From Gigaspora margarita (lineage: Eukaryota > Glomeromycota > Glomeromycetes > Diversisporales > Gigasporaceae), in NCBI GenBank assembly GCA_009809945.1, contig WTPW01000190.1:93927-157926 (forward strand): a stretch of 64,000 nt of DNA, given 5' to 3'. Made by a program: the position numbers and the translations under genes. Position 1 is the first letter of the stretch; every line of letters begins with the position of its first letter. This document shows positions 23,861-34,686 of this stretch, one piece after another. Under the pieces are notes generated by a model. That model did not search any database. It saw only the letters and a program-made list of their open reading frames with translations, and had not been told where the DNA came from.

Positions 23861-24188
23861 GCATGATGTGTAAAAAAAAAATACAACAAAAAATAATAGT
23901 AAGTGAGTAAACAGCTAAATGATGCTATGAAACTGCGTAAGCTGCTCGATAAACAGGAGAAAGACCCGCATGCCTTTTCATAGTAAGTTACTGTACCCCA
24001 GATATGAGAGACAAATAGTTAATTTAGTTAAGACCATTATGCAAAATGCTTCATGTTCGTAAAATATTTGGTTGGCATTTTTTACGCTCAAAATAGTTCG
24101 TATATATTAGGCAATCAGCCAACAGAAGCACAATTTTAGGAGTTGTTTAAGGGCGTTAAAAAACTGATCTATAAAGTAACAACTCATA

Positions 24189-24420
24189 CAGGGGCGTCCC
24201 AAAAATTCCATGTCGAAATACTTCAGAGCGCATCGGAACCATGGTCGATTGGATTGGAATTGATCAATTTTGCCCCATCATAAAAAATTTTACTAATAAA
24301 CCATATCCATTCATTAAGTAAAAAATACCCAGCTGATAATTTTGCTATAGAACTGCTAATAACTTGGGCTAAACGCCTGCCTAGATCCGATGCATCCAAC
24401 TCTGAATTTTTAGGACACTC
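24189..24420 (+). mobile_element. 236-bp mariner-type MITE, copy B (degenerate right end)
   Basis: Left end after TA, then the body seen at 1,515 (GGAATTGATCAATTTTGCCC, ACTAATAAACCATATCCATT). The right inverted end is eroded. Confidence 0.7.
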
Positions 24421-24744
24421 GATTAATGCCACTGCCACAGCATCAATTAATCAATCAATTCTGTATCGAGATAAGTAATCAAGTTTTTATCTTTTATATC
24501 TATTTACGGTATGGCTGTAATGCGTTAATAACATATTTAGTTGGTGCAATTTCGAAAGACAATAATAAAAAAAAGGATATTTTATAGTGATCGTCATACA
24601 CTTGAGAAAACCTGTTAAAGCGATATTTGGTTAAACAATTCTCATACAATAGATAAATATAGCATTATGTGATGCATATCGTGATGTTTAAGTGCAGAAA
24701 TTCATGTTTTTACTGCATTTAGTGCATTGTCCAATTAATTATGA

Positions 24745-24830
24745 GATTTTGCGGATGCACATCTCTTAACTTGCTATAACAACTACTAGATAGCTGCGCG
24801 ACATTGTCACACAAAACCAGAAACGGAAGG
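24745..24830 (+). repeat. right-end unit fused to a left terminus
   Basis: GCGGATGCACATCTCTTAAC and TTGCTATAACAACTAC resemble the right-terminal units, but instead of ending in CGTTCCTGGTA they run directly into TAGATAGCTGCGCGACATTG and AAACCAGAAACGGA, a left terminus. This is a head-to-tail junction of the large element family. Confidence 0.6.
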
Positions 24831-25083
24831 CTAAATAGTGGTTAAATGAATGAATAATATGAAAATAGAGAAACAGATCTGATATTATTTATTCAATTAA
24901 ATGTATTAAAAAAAGGAAATTCAATTAATTTTTGTATTGTTTTTTTAGTAGTAATTATTATATAAATGATTAACAATAAATTTACGTTTTACTGTGTTTA
25001 GCATATTGTCCAATAAGTACTTTGGTCTTTACAAGAAAAAAGTTTGCAAACTTTGATAGATTCAGTATTAAGTTTAAAATACT

Positions 25084-25713
25084 ATCCCTTAAACCGTAAT
25101 GCGGGCAAATTTGCCTGCTAAAATTTTTTGTGAACTATTTTTTTGTTATTACTCTAGATTTTATTAAGCCATGCCCCTATATTTTCTAAGCTAGAATAAA
25201 AGCGCATAATATGCTTGTTGTTTAATAATCATTAATTTGTGGAATTTATTTAACTGTGCCCCAAAAATAACCTAAGTAGGGTTGGTCGTAATATGATCTT
25301 TACGTTCAAATTTAATAATAAAAAAGGAAACTGTCATGTGACAAATATGAATGATTTTCATAATCGTCACGTAGAGGTACATTTTATAATATAACCTTAG
25401 AGTTGGGTGAAGATTCTTTATAACCAATGTCACAGAGCTAATTTTGGGGGTAATGGTGTAAAAATAATATGGTCCAAAAGATCAAGTCAAATGGCATGTT
25501 TTACAGTTATTTTGTAAACTTATGCTATTTGTTTAGATGATTTTTAATATATAAAACTGCGATTATTGAGTGTGATATATGACTCAAGTTTTTAGAAGTC
25601 ACAATAGTCGATTAGAATGAATAATTTCATAAAAAAAATTTTTTTATATGTCCTATTTTTATCCAATTATTTTAGCGGGCAAATTTGCCCACTAAATTTT
25701 ATGGTTTAAGAGA
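25084..25713. mobile_element. GGCAAATTTGCC MITE family, copy 1
   Basis: Inverted ends TATCCCTTAAACC / GGTTTAAGAGATA. Just inside both ends lies a palindromic GGGCAAATTTGCC(C) core. TA at both borders suggests a mariner/pogo-type target. The right TA (25,714-25,715) is shared with the next MITE. Confidence 0.75.
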
Positions 25714-25715
25714 TA

Positions 25716-26164
25716 GTGCGGACAGCCTAGTTGCAGCAAATAAAAATTTTTAGTGGCCAAATTCAGATTTTATTTTTTATATATATTAAGAGGCCAATTT
25801 GAAAATTTAGCTAATATTTATATATAAAGAGGCCAAATTTAAATTTTTAATATATATAAAGTTGCCAAATTTAAAATTTTAATATATATAAAATGGCCAA
25901 ATTTAAATTTTTAAGTGGCAAATTTGGTTTTTTATATATATAAAAGGGGGCCAAATTTCATATTTAATTATAAAAATGCTATAACTTTAATCTGCTATAA
26001 CTTTTGTTATAAATAGATTTAAAAAATTTAGGAGCATAGAAGTGTTTAGCTTGTTTTGATTTAATATTTTAAGATAGTACTTTTTTTTTTACAATTTTTT
26101 TTGAAAAAGGATTAGCAATTTGAATTTTATTAATTTTATTTGTCGGGACTAGGGTGTTTGCACT
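25716..26164. mobile_element. TA-flanked MITE with GGCCAAATTT tandem repeats, copy 1
   Basis: Inverted ends GTGCGGACAGCCTAGT / ACTAGGGTGTTTGCAC with TA outside. Inside, about six 32-36-bp units GGCCAAATTTAAATTTTTAA + TATATATAAAG. A second copy at 46,219-47,484 is split by a SINE. Confidence 0.75.
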
Positions 26165-26264
26165 ATATAAAAATTTTTTTTTAGAAAATGATAATTGTAT
26201 ATATTGGGCTATCTATACATGTGGGTTTAAATTGTTTATGGCCTGTTATAATACCATAATGCTA

Positions 26265-26395
26265 AAATTATTTTAGGCAGTTAAATTTTCGACTGTCTAA
26301 AATAATTTGGCTATCAAAAATATTTTTAGCTGCCCAAAATATTTTTGGCTGCTTAAAATATTTAGGTAATCTAAATATTTTCAACTGCTGAATGT
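26265..26395 (+). repeat. short GGCTGCCTAAAATATTTT repeats
   Basis: Four to five direct or inverted copies of (G)GCTG(C)CTAAAATATTTTT in 130 bp, just beyond the MITE. The stretch 26,400-27,580 is AT-rich with nothing else recognised; N at 26,504, 26,634 and 27,490. Confidence 0.55.
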
Positions 26396-27589
26396 TTTAA
26401 AACATTGTTCTTCAATAATATATTATTGATTATTCTCTGTTACTACATTTTTTTGCATTACTAATTCATACTTGTGTATTTGTTCTCTTCAAGTTTGCTA
26501 CTANAAATAGTAATTTCTTAATTCCTTTGCATATTCTTAAAATTTTTGGTAAGGTACAAAATTTGAATAAATTAAAATTGATTGTATATAGTTTATATAT
26601 CTATATATGTAATAATTTTAAAATAGTTCAACTNATATGAATTACTAATTTTAAATGAATATTTGATTGTATTCTTGTAATGAATAAAAATTGTAAATAT
26701 CTAATATTTAGATGAGCATATATTAATTCTTTTTTTTTGCTCATTATTTATTAATATATTTTGTAATTTTTTAATTTTTTATTTGTACTCTATTCTTATT
26801 ATTATTAATATTAGGTTTTATAATAATTGATTAGTTTTTTAAATTTTTTCACTTGCTTTTTTTTTTAATAATTGTTAAATGGATGTCAATTCTAAAAGGA
26901 CAATTCAGAATTGGCATAAAATTTAGAAATGACACAGTAAAAGAATACATAAACTACTTTTTATCATTATTTACAGATTGCCTTAAGATTCAAATTGCAG
27001 TTATTGCAATTTTATTTGGATAAATTAATTTTATTTTATTTTTTTTATTTAATATTTATTTAATGGTATCAGGTTTACTCAGTTTCAATCAACTCCAATA
27101 ATTACTTTACTGAAAAGTTAATTTTGCAGAGAAGTAACTTCAGACAAGGTTATTTTGTAATTGATTGATTCTGTTTTATAATAGTCAGTTCAGCAAAAGC
27201 TAATTTTATAGGCAAATTAATTCTAGTTATTGTCATTAGAGAAAAGTTTAGGTTTAAGTTAGTGCAATTTATAAAAAAATTGTTAGTGCAATATATTGAA
27301 TTAATTGTCTGTAAAATAATGTTATTTGTATAATAATTATCTACAAACTGTATTTGTCATTGAAATAATATGGATGTAGGTTTATTTATTTATTATGAGT
27401 TATTGTTTTATTTTTATTTCAAAAGAATCAACAATATAAACCCACAAGAATAATGAACCCTTTGAAAATTAATTTAGTACAATATTAATNATATTAAATA
27501 GTTAACGGATGCATAGCAACCAATCTTGCAGGTGAAATATTCAAAAAATCACAAGGTGATCATTTTTACATGACAATTAAAAAAGCATT

Positions 27590-30250
27590 AGGCTTTGAAG
27601 TAATGTGCTAACCTGGACCATGAAGGAGATCAGGTTGTAAGCACATTAAATTCAAAGCCAGATGCATTGGTATTGGATGTGGAACATCTAGAAACTGATT
27701 TTTTTTCTTTAGCTTATGCAAAGTAGATTTTTCATTTTGCATTGGCTGCTATTCCATTTTTTTTTGGTTTTTTTTTTAATACCAATTGTGCCAATTGTTT
27801 GATTTTTGACATTTATTCTTTCCTGCTATTTGCATCTAGTGTCACCTAATGGAGACCTTAATTTCTTGTAATTGTTCAATAGGACAGGCAGGAAAAATAT
27901 GACTACTGGCCCAATTTTTTGATTCCTTATTTTGCAAAATGAAAACTAACTTTGTATAAACTTAAATGTGAATATATTCTAATTGCAGTTAATTAAAAAA
28001 AAAGGAAAAAAAAGGCATTTGTTTGTCTGAAATTTTAAAATCTATATCATGCAAAATGAAATATCAACTTTGTGTGGCCTTATAACAAACTAATCACTTG
28101 AGCTTATTTGAGATAATTTGGTGCATAAATAGTAATTGTATGATCCACATTTATCATTAAAAGAAAACAATAATATATTCACTTTCAGATTAGGCTATGA
28201 AAAGTTAATTTTTTGTTTTGTATAACCTGCAAACTAAATTTGTCCCAAAAAATTTTTTTTAATTCCTATTGTTCCAATTATTCCATTTTTGGCATTTAAT
28301 TATATATCTGGTATTACCTGATAATGACCTTGGTTTTCCAGAATTGCCCGATAGGTATGATAAAAAAAAATAAAATTTTCTGATTCTATTATGTGAACTG
28401 AAGAACCAAGTTTGTGTGACCTTAAATGTAAGTGTGAATTAATTTAGGGCATGCAAAGGTAATTGGTTTTTTTAAAAAAATCTGACTCGCCAACTGTAAT
28501 TTTGAAACACCAGGTAATGCAAAATGAAAAATTAACTTTGCGTGGTCTAACCACTTCTATCTAACTTACTCAAAAATTAATGCGAAAACCAATAAACATC
28601 TACTAGAGACGGTTATAGAGAAATAACTTTCTATAACTTTACTTATTGGATGAACTTTAGTTTAAAATGCCAATTCTTTACAAATCTTGCTCAAAGTTAG
28701 CTGAAAATTATTGCAGGACAGATTAATTTCACACAGATGCGTTGGATCTAGATTGGTATTTAGCCCTAATTATTAGCAGGTTCTATAGTAAAATTATAAG
28801 CTGGCATTTTTTATTTAGTGGATGAATATGATTTATTAGTAAACTTTTTATGATCTTGGGGCAAAATTTATCAATTCCAATATAGCTGACCAAGATTTTG
28901 ATGCACTTCGACAGTTCCAACCCAAAAATTTGGGGTCCCACCCCTGTATGAGTTTTAACATCCCTATCTGTCACTCAGAGTGGAACTGAATTCGAATTGA
29001 ACCATATCAGACTCAGACACAGACCGGTCAAGATCAGTATGTCTGGCGGTGCTACCTTAAAAGGTCATATAGGCAAAGCTAGATACAAGGCACTTTTGAA
29101 ATGTTTATAGGATTAATATTTATATTAGCCACCTGATTTTAAATTATGCATATATATCAAATTTTATTGAATCTGTTATGCTGAATCACTGACTTAGGCC
29201 ATTCTCAAGCACCTCCTTATTGTAATTGGCTAGTGATCAAGATAATGCTCAAGCACTATAATCAATTGAAATAAGGATTATAATTGTTGCATGAGCTACC
29301 TCTTTCTATCGTTCAATCAATTATCATTATGGCACCAAGAAAAAAAAAAGACTATTTGCAACTTAACTAAAACTTTAACATCCAAGAATTTGGTGTTTGA
29401 AGCTTTGACTAATGAAACTTTACCTCTGGTCATCTTTCCTCTTAAAAATTTCACAAATAACTTATCATTGCACAGCAGCCATATTTGCTACACAGTTATT
29501 ACAGCAACAACCATATTCATTCAGAAATATACCTTTATACGATTCTTTAACATTAAATGAAGCAATATTAAAATAAAATAAATTAATTTTAGGCCACATA
29601 AAGTTAAATTTAAATTTTCAGTTTGCATTAGGGCATATAAGGTTGATTTTTCATTTTGTATTACCTGCCATCCCATTATAATTTTTTTTGTTTTTAGATT
29701 CCAATTGTGGCAATTGGTCAATTTTTGAATCTTTTTTTCCGCTATTTTCATCCAGAGTCACCTGATGGGGACCTTAATTTCCCATAATTGTCTAATAGGA
29801 CTAACAGGAAAATAAGAGCTGCTGGGCCAATTTTTTGATTCCTTATTGTGCAAAATGAAAAATTAACATTGTATGACCTTTAAATGTGAACATTATTCTA
29901 TTTGCAGTTAATTAAAAAAAAAAAACAAAAAAAAAAAAACAAGTATTCAGATTCCATGTAATGCAAAACGAAAAATCAACTTTGCGTGGCCTAATAAAAC
30001 CAAGTTTAAAACAAAAATTTATTATAATTTGATATTATATTATAAAAAAAAAAAAAAAAACAAAAAAAAAAAAAAAGCCCGTCCATCCATCCAGAATTTT
30101 GAAATCCATCTAATGCAAAACAAAAATCAACTTTGCATGGCCTTGCACCGACCAAATTTTCAAATCACCAAAAAACTTTTTTTTTTAGTCTCAATTCTTT
30201 AAAACAATTATAAGGCCACGCAAAGTTAATTTTTTGTTTTGGAAAACCTG
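27590..30250. repeat. dispersed array of TGCAAAATGAAAAATCAACT motifs, both orientations
   Basis: At least ten copies of TGCAAAATGAAAAATCAACT + TTGCGTGGCCTTA or its reverse complement, for example near 27,715, 27,935, 28,050, 28,200, 28,515, 29,600, 29,640, 29,850, 29,955, 30,110 and 30,215. They are separated by homopolymer-rich spacers (A tracts at 29,910-30,075). Function unknown. Confidence 0.7.
28735..28946 (-). mobile_element. 236-bp mariner-type MITE, copy C (5'-truncated)
   Basis: Reverse-complement copy ending ...TGGGGTCCCACCCCTG with TA after it. The other inverted end is missing. The reverse-strand ORF across 28,783-28,974 is just the MITE body. Confidence 0.75.
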
Positions 30251-30254
30251 CCAA

Positions 30255-30460
30255 CTAGGGTTCCTAGGTTCTGTTCGGTTCAATTAGGGTTTGGGTTCAG
30301 GTCTGATCGAACCCGAACTTGAACTATGAATTTTGAAATTTTCAAAAACGCACTTGAACTCGAACACAAAATCTTTAAACCTGAACTGAATTTGAACATG
30401 ATTAGTAGTCTGGTACGAAGTTCAGTCTGAAGTTCATGAACATGTCTGGATTCGGAATAA
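30255..30460. repeat. TCGGTTCAATT/GAACCTGAAC-type repeat
   Basis: Short-period GTTCGG / GAACTTGAAC / GAACTCGAAC alternation resembling the GAAACC-type arrays at 53.8 and 55.9 kb in style but not in sequence. The reverse ORF over it is low complexity. Confidence 0.5.
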
Positions 30461-30794
30461 ACTCTCATGATCTAATAATCAGATCTGCATCATTTAAAAG
30501 CATGTATGCATGATCACAGATCAGAATTTTGGGTTTATTAATTCCCAAAAGTAACTGACTATTGTGGTGATTTACTGTAAATTATTATTGCACAATCAGC
30601 TACTTTATTGCTATATGATGAAAAAATATATAGGATAGCCAAGCAAGCTCTAGCGTTATATACTCAAAGGTTCAATAACTATGACAAAAGCCACTAGACT
30701 AGGACTAATTATTTGAACTCGCGCCAATCATTCTCCCAACCTGTCAAACATAAGAAAAATAACTAACATACATCTTAAAAGAGAATCAGAGCAT

Positions 30795-30985
30795 TATCAT
30801 GCAGTATCTATTTCAGGTCCTTGCACTGCTACTGCAGCCGTGGAGTCTAACTATCCACTAATAAGGGACCTTGTACTGCCACTTCAGCCGCAGGGCCTAA
30901 CTATGCACTAATAAGAGTCCTTATACTGACACTGCAATTGCGGAGCCTACTGATGGTCCTTGTACTGCCCATGCAGCCGCAGAGC
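30795..30985 (+). repeat. four ~50-60-bp tandem units (CTTGTACTGCCACTGCAGCC)
   Basis: GGTCCTTGCACTGCTACTGC, GGACCTTGTACTGCCACTTC, AGTCCTTATACTGACACTGC and GGTCCTTGTACTGCCCATGC, the first three followed by AGCCG-GAGCCTAACTA and CACTAATAAG. GC-rich island in AT-rich DNA. Confidence 0.8.
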
Positions 30986-31319
30986 CAGAAACTAACTGCC
31001 TGTGGATTCTTAACCATCTAATATATCGCCCAACCAGATTGATGCTACTAATATTGCTGGGCCACTTAAAATGCGACCTTTACCAAGGTGAGTAATAGTG
31101 AACAAAAGATAACATCCTTCTTTTGAAAAAAAACCTTATAAACTTNATCCCTTAACGTCCACATGCCCACAGCCTCCCATTCATACCCCTAGCCCTACTT
31201 CAATATATCCTATTTAATATTCATAAAAATCTAAATTTGCTAAAATCATATATCATCTCAGCACAAACAAAAAACAAAATCCTGCCCTTAATACAAAACC
31301 TCAATCAAAATGATTTTTA

Positions 31320-31558
31320 CAAAGCTGTCCCCAAAATTCTGGGTCAGATGCGTCAGATCTAGGTCAGCAATTAGTCCTACTTGTTAGCAGGTTCTATAGC
31401 AAAATTATCAGCTGGGCATTTTTTACTTAATAAATAGATATGATTTATTAGTAAAATTTTTTTATGATCTTGGGACAAAAATTGATCAATTCTGATCCAG
31501 CCGACCATGATTTGATGCACTTCGACATATCCTACCCGGAATTTTGGGGACCCTCCTG
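31320..31558 (-). mobile_element. 236-bp mariner-type MITE, copy D (complete)
   Basis: TA at 31,318-31,319 and 31,559-31,560. Ends CAAAGCTGTCCCCAAAATTC and GGAATTTTGGGGACCCTCCTG-like are inverted repeats over ~25 bp. Best-preserved copy with both ends. Confidence 0.8.
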
Positions 31559-32039
31559 TATGAGTTCAATCAAAATACTCAACTAACCATAAAAGACAAA
31601 ATCACATGCGATCAGCAATAAAGTCAGCTGATCTCGCAATAAGAACTGATGAGACTTAATTTAGGTAAAAATTATGTTACCAAATCGATACATGATATGT
31701 ATGTAGCTAAGGCTGTTCTGAATTTTATGACTAATATATCGATGAGCAATTTATGATCAAGAATGTCATCACAATTTAACAATTATTTCATCACAATAGT
31801 ACAAAATAGGACAATCTACAGTGCAAATCATGTGAGTCATAAGATAGGGTCAGTTAGGGTTAGTGGTTTTAATATTATCACATGAATTTATACTGTCCAT
31901 AGTTTCAACGCTTAAGATTTAGACCACGTTTTGTGTATATGGCTATACCCAATCAGAGGCTATATTTGTACATACTATTAACTCCGAAAATAAAGAAAAT
32001 CATGTTATAATCATCCAATCAGGTGCCTAGAAACTGCGA

Positions 32040-34300
32040 CTCCACTGAACTCACTATTAAACCATATACTACATACTTTGCACTCGTTCCTGGTATTAAT
32101 ACTAGTTCTCTAGCTCTTAATAATCGAACAAAAAACACTTTGGAAGCTCTTTTTTTAGCTGCTTTTTTTGAATCATTTCCTCATAAACTGAAATAAGCAT
32201 GCATGAGAGACAGCTAAGTAGGAACTAAAATTTTGCTTTACTTTTTATTATTTATTTTTTTTTTTTTAAAAAAATTATTTTTTTATTTATTTTTTGATTC
32301 GATTTAATTTATTTTTTACAGAGCGGGAGGGGCCGGGTTGCGAAATGGTTTACTTCTCGCAGCAGAAATGGAGTCTCTTGGTGCAAAGGCTGTAGTCAAT
32401 TCCCTTTTACCTTGTGGCCCACTTGCTCCAAACTTGATCGGGATGTTGGTAGTTGCTATTTGCGGAAGGTCGTTTCATATCATGCTTACCTTCATTTGGA
32501 TTTTCACCTGAGTCCCGTGCTTTGGCACTGATTTTCACATGCGTGGCACTTACCTCATGATTAACTGCAGTGCCTACCCCTGCTTAGTCATCTTTTCAAT
32601 CTGTTGACTATTCATACGCTGTATGCACGTCAACTCGAATTTTGCCATTTAGGCATTTGAGATAGTATGCCAAAAATATCAAAAATATAGCATAAATCAT
32701 CTCTAATTTAGGCACACATGTATAGGCCCATCATTGTTAAAATTGCAGATGATTTGACCAGATTTAAAATTGGTTTGTTCTAGTTCTGGTCAAACGATCT
32801 GCAAATTTGAACACAATTATAAACGATGGGTTTTTCTATTTATCAGATGATGCAGATCTTCCAATATAATTTCATGAGTTCCTGGCATAAGTCATTATTT
32901 TGACTGGTCCTCTGACCAGTTAATATCGGTTAAGGTTATTGACTGGTCATGACTGGTCATGACCCGACTGAACTCATCTCTAATCAAGATCCAAACTTGA
33001 TTTTGATTTTAATTAGCAAGAATGTGATCATTATGTAAAGAAATCATTCGATTATTGCATCCAATCAGAATTAGTGGACGAATGCAAAATACGAATTAGA
33101 CTATACACTCCNTTTNACTACGTTTCTGGTAAAAATTCATCTCCAGTACATTAAACCNGATTTTTCCAAATGTATCACATGCAGTAATGCTTTTACCGGT
33201 ACTATGATTTACCATGTTACAAATCGATACATGATACTGTATATGGTTAAGGTTGATATGGTACTATCATAATACAATTGCTAGAATTTGAATTGTGATA
33301 ACATTCTTGATCATAACTTGCTCATCATNGATATTTTAGTCTTAATATTTTTGATCACGGANTGTATATCCAATCAAAAGTGTTGAAGCAAATCATATTG
33401 CTACATTAGTTCTAGCACACTGATCACATTTTGAATATTATCAGTTGGTAGATCGACATAAAACGAACTACAAAAATCGCTAAGAAACTTAGTAATTATC
33501 AAATAATCTGGACGGCAAAAATTCTGACCAAAATTTAGAAAAATGAAAAAATCTAGAAATCAATAATCTAAAATTTTAGTGGTAATTTTTTCTTAGTATT
33601 TGCTAATATCATGAATTTTTTTTCAATTGCGGAGTTATTGTTCTTGTTTTGCATTTGCTCTCGAACTTAAGACCATTATACAAAACGCTTTCAATTTGTA
33701 AAACATTTGATTTACTTAATCAAACAACTGAAGCAAATTTGAAAATTTATGTTTCATGATTTTAATAAAGCGTTAATGATTAACAAATTCTTTCGTTCTC
33801 ATCTTTGATAATCAGAGATTATCATTTAATCAGCCCAGTAAAAAATCCTATGAAAAAAATGAAAAATGCTAAATATTGAGCGAATAGATATGCAAATTTG
33901 CATCGAGCTACCAATATTTATGTCTAAAAAGCATATTTTTACTATTGGTTGTTATAGCATTTGTAATTTCATTCTATGGATAATCGCATTATTATTTTTT
34001 TTTAATAGTCAGATATCTTATCATACTGAACGTTAACAGGATAAACAGTAATTCATGATGGGCAGATATTGACCGGATATAGAAGAAGTACTATACATGC
34101 TCGGTGAAGGTGTAACATGCGATGCTCTCAATATGCATTCACACCTTTGCTTCACCTCATGCATAAACCAATAATATGCAAGATTTTGTAGACGTACGCC
34201 CCTTAATTTGCTGTATAACCATACACTTCATGAAATTTTCAATATCACTCCATTCCTGATATATACTACGTGATATTACATATCACTCCGTTCCTGGTAT
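32040..34300 (+). repeat. successive right-end units of the 13.2-kb element
   Basis: Right-type endings at about 32,095 (CACTCGTTCCTGGTATTA), 33,130 (ACGTTTCTGGTA, with N nearby), 34,255 (CTCCATTCCTGATATA) and 34,298 (CTCCGTTCCTGGTAT), three of them preceded by AACCATA-CACTT-like sequence. The last marks the border with the LINE. 32,320-32,640 is a GC-richer stretch with no gene I recognise. Confidence 0.6.
33265..33665 (+). repeat. ~400-bp direct repeat, copy 2
   Basis: Diverged copy of 22,015-22,410, near the right end of the 13.2-kb element. Contains unresolved bases (N) at about 33,329 and 33,362. Confidence 0.75.
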
Positions 34301-34369
34301 GTAAAAGAACTGTTCTGCTATTTCAATTGCTCTCTCTATTTGTTCCTTTGAAGTAGCAATCCATGTGGT
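34301..34369 (-). mobile_element. LINE fragment D: RT just after the active site
   Basis: Reverse strand reads TTWIATSKEQIERAIEIAEQ then FFY. It joins fragment C (VNVDE) when the 317-bp MITE is removed, giving the DDTTW context of the YxDD motif. Confidence 0.8.
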
Positions 34370-34686
34370 ACCGTATATTCCCGAAAATAAGCAACCTTTT
34401 TTGGGCTAAAAATTACACAAAAAAGCGGGGGGTTGCTTATTTTCGAATTGTTGAATTTTTAGAAAAATTGAAAATGTACTAATAAAAATTATACAAACGA
34501 CGTGAAATTTTTACTGCAAGTGTATTTTTGTGTCCTGAACAAGTTTACTTAATGGCACTTTTGAGGCTTACTTAGTAAAATTTAGACTTTTATATGTAGT
34601 AACTGCAAACGCGTTTTTTGAAATTTTTGAAAAAAATCAGGGGGGTTGCTTATTTTTGGAGTTGCTTATTTTCGGAAATATACGGT
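34370..34686. mobile_element. 317-bp MITE with ACCGTATATT ends
   Basis: Inverted ends ACCGTATATTCCCGAAAATA / TATTTTCGGAAATATACGGT, with a second inverted AAATAAGCAACC block inside. It lies within the RT active-site codons of the LINE. No clear target duplication. Confidence 0.85.

Larger units (their letters stand above)
21120..34300 (+). mobile_element. 13.2-kb non-coding element inserted in the LINE
   Basis: The LINE RT reads ...EQFFY up to 34,301 and resumes INNIKIN at 21,119, so everything between is inserted. The left end is AGTAGCTGCGCGATGCAGTC followed by ACGCTAAACCAGGAACGGA; the right end is CACTCCGTTCCTGGTAT. The shared ACCAGGAACGGA is inverted at the two ends, but the left end has about 28 extra bases outside it. 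No credible gene was found in 13 kb. Inside are a second left terminus (24,785), three further right-type ends (32,095, 33,130, 34,255), MITEs and tandem repeats. A ~400-bp block is directly repeated at 22,015-22,410 and 33,265-33,665. The insert may be a composite of two nested or tandem copies. Any target duplication is at most 2-3 bp. Confidence 0.75.

Noticed and set aside
28783-28974. Minus-strand 63-aa ORF
   Set aside because: It is entirely the body of the 236-bp MITE, copy C.
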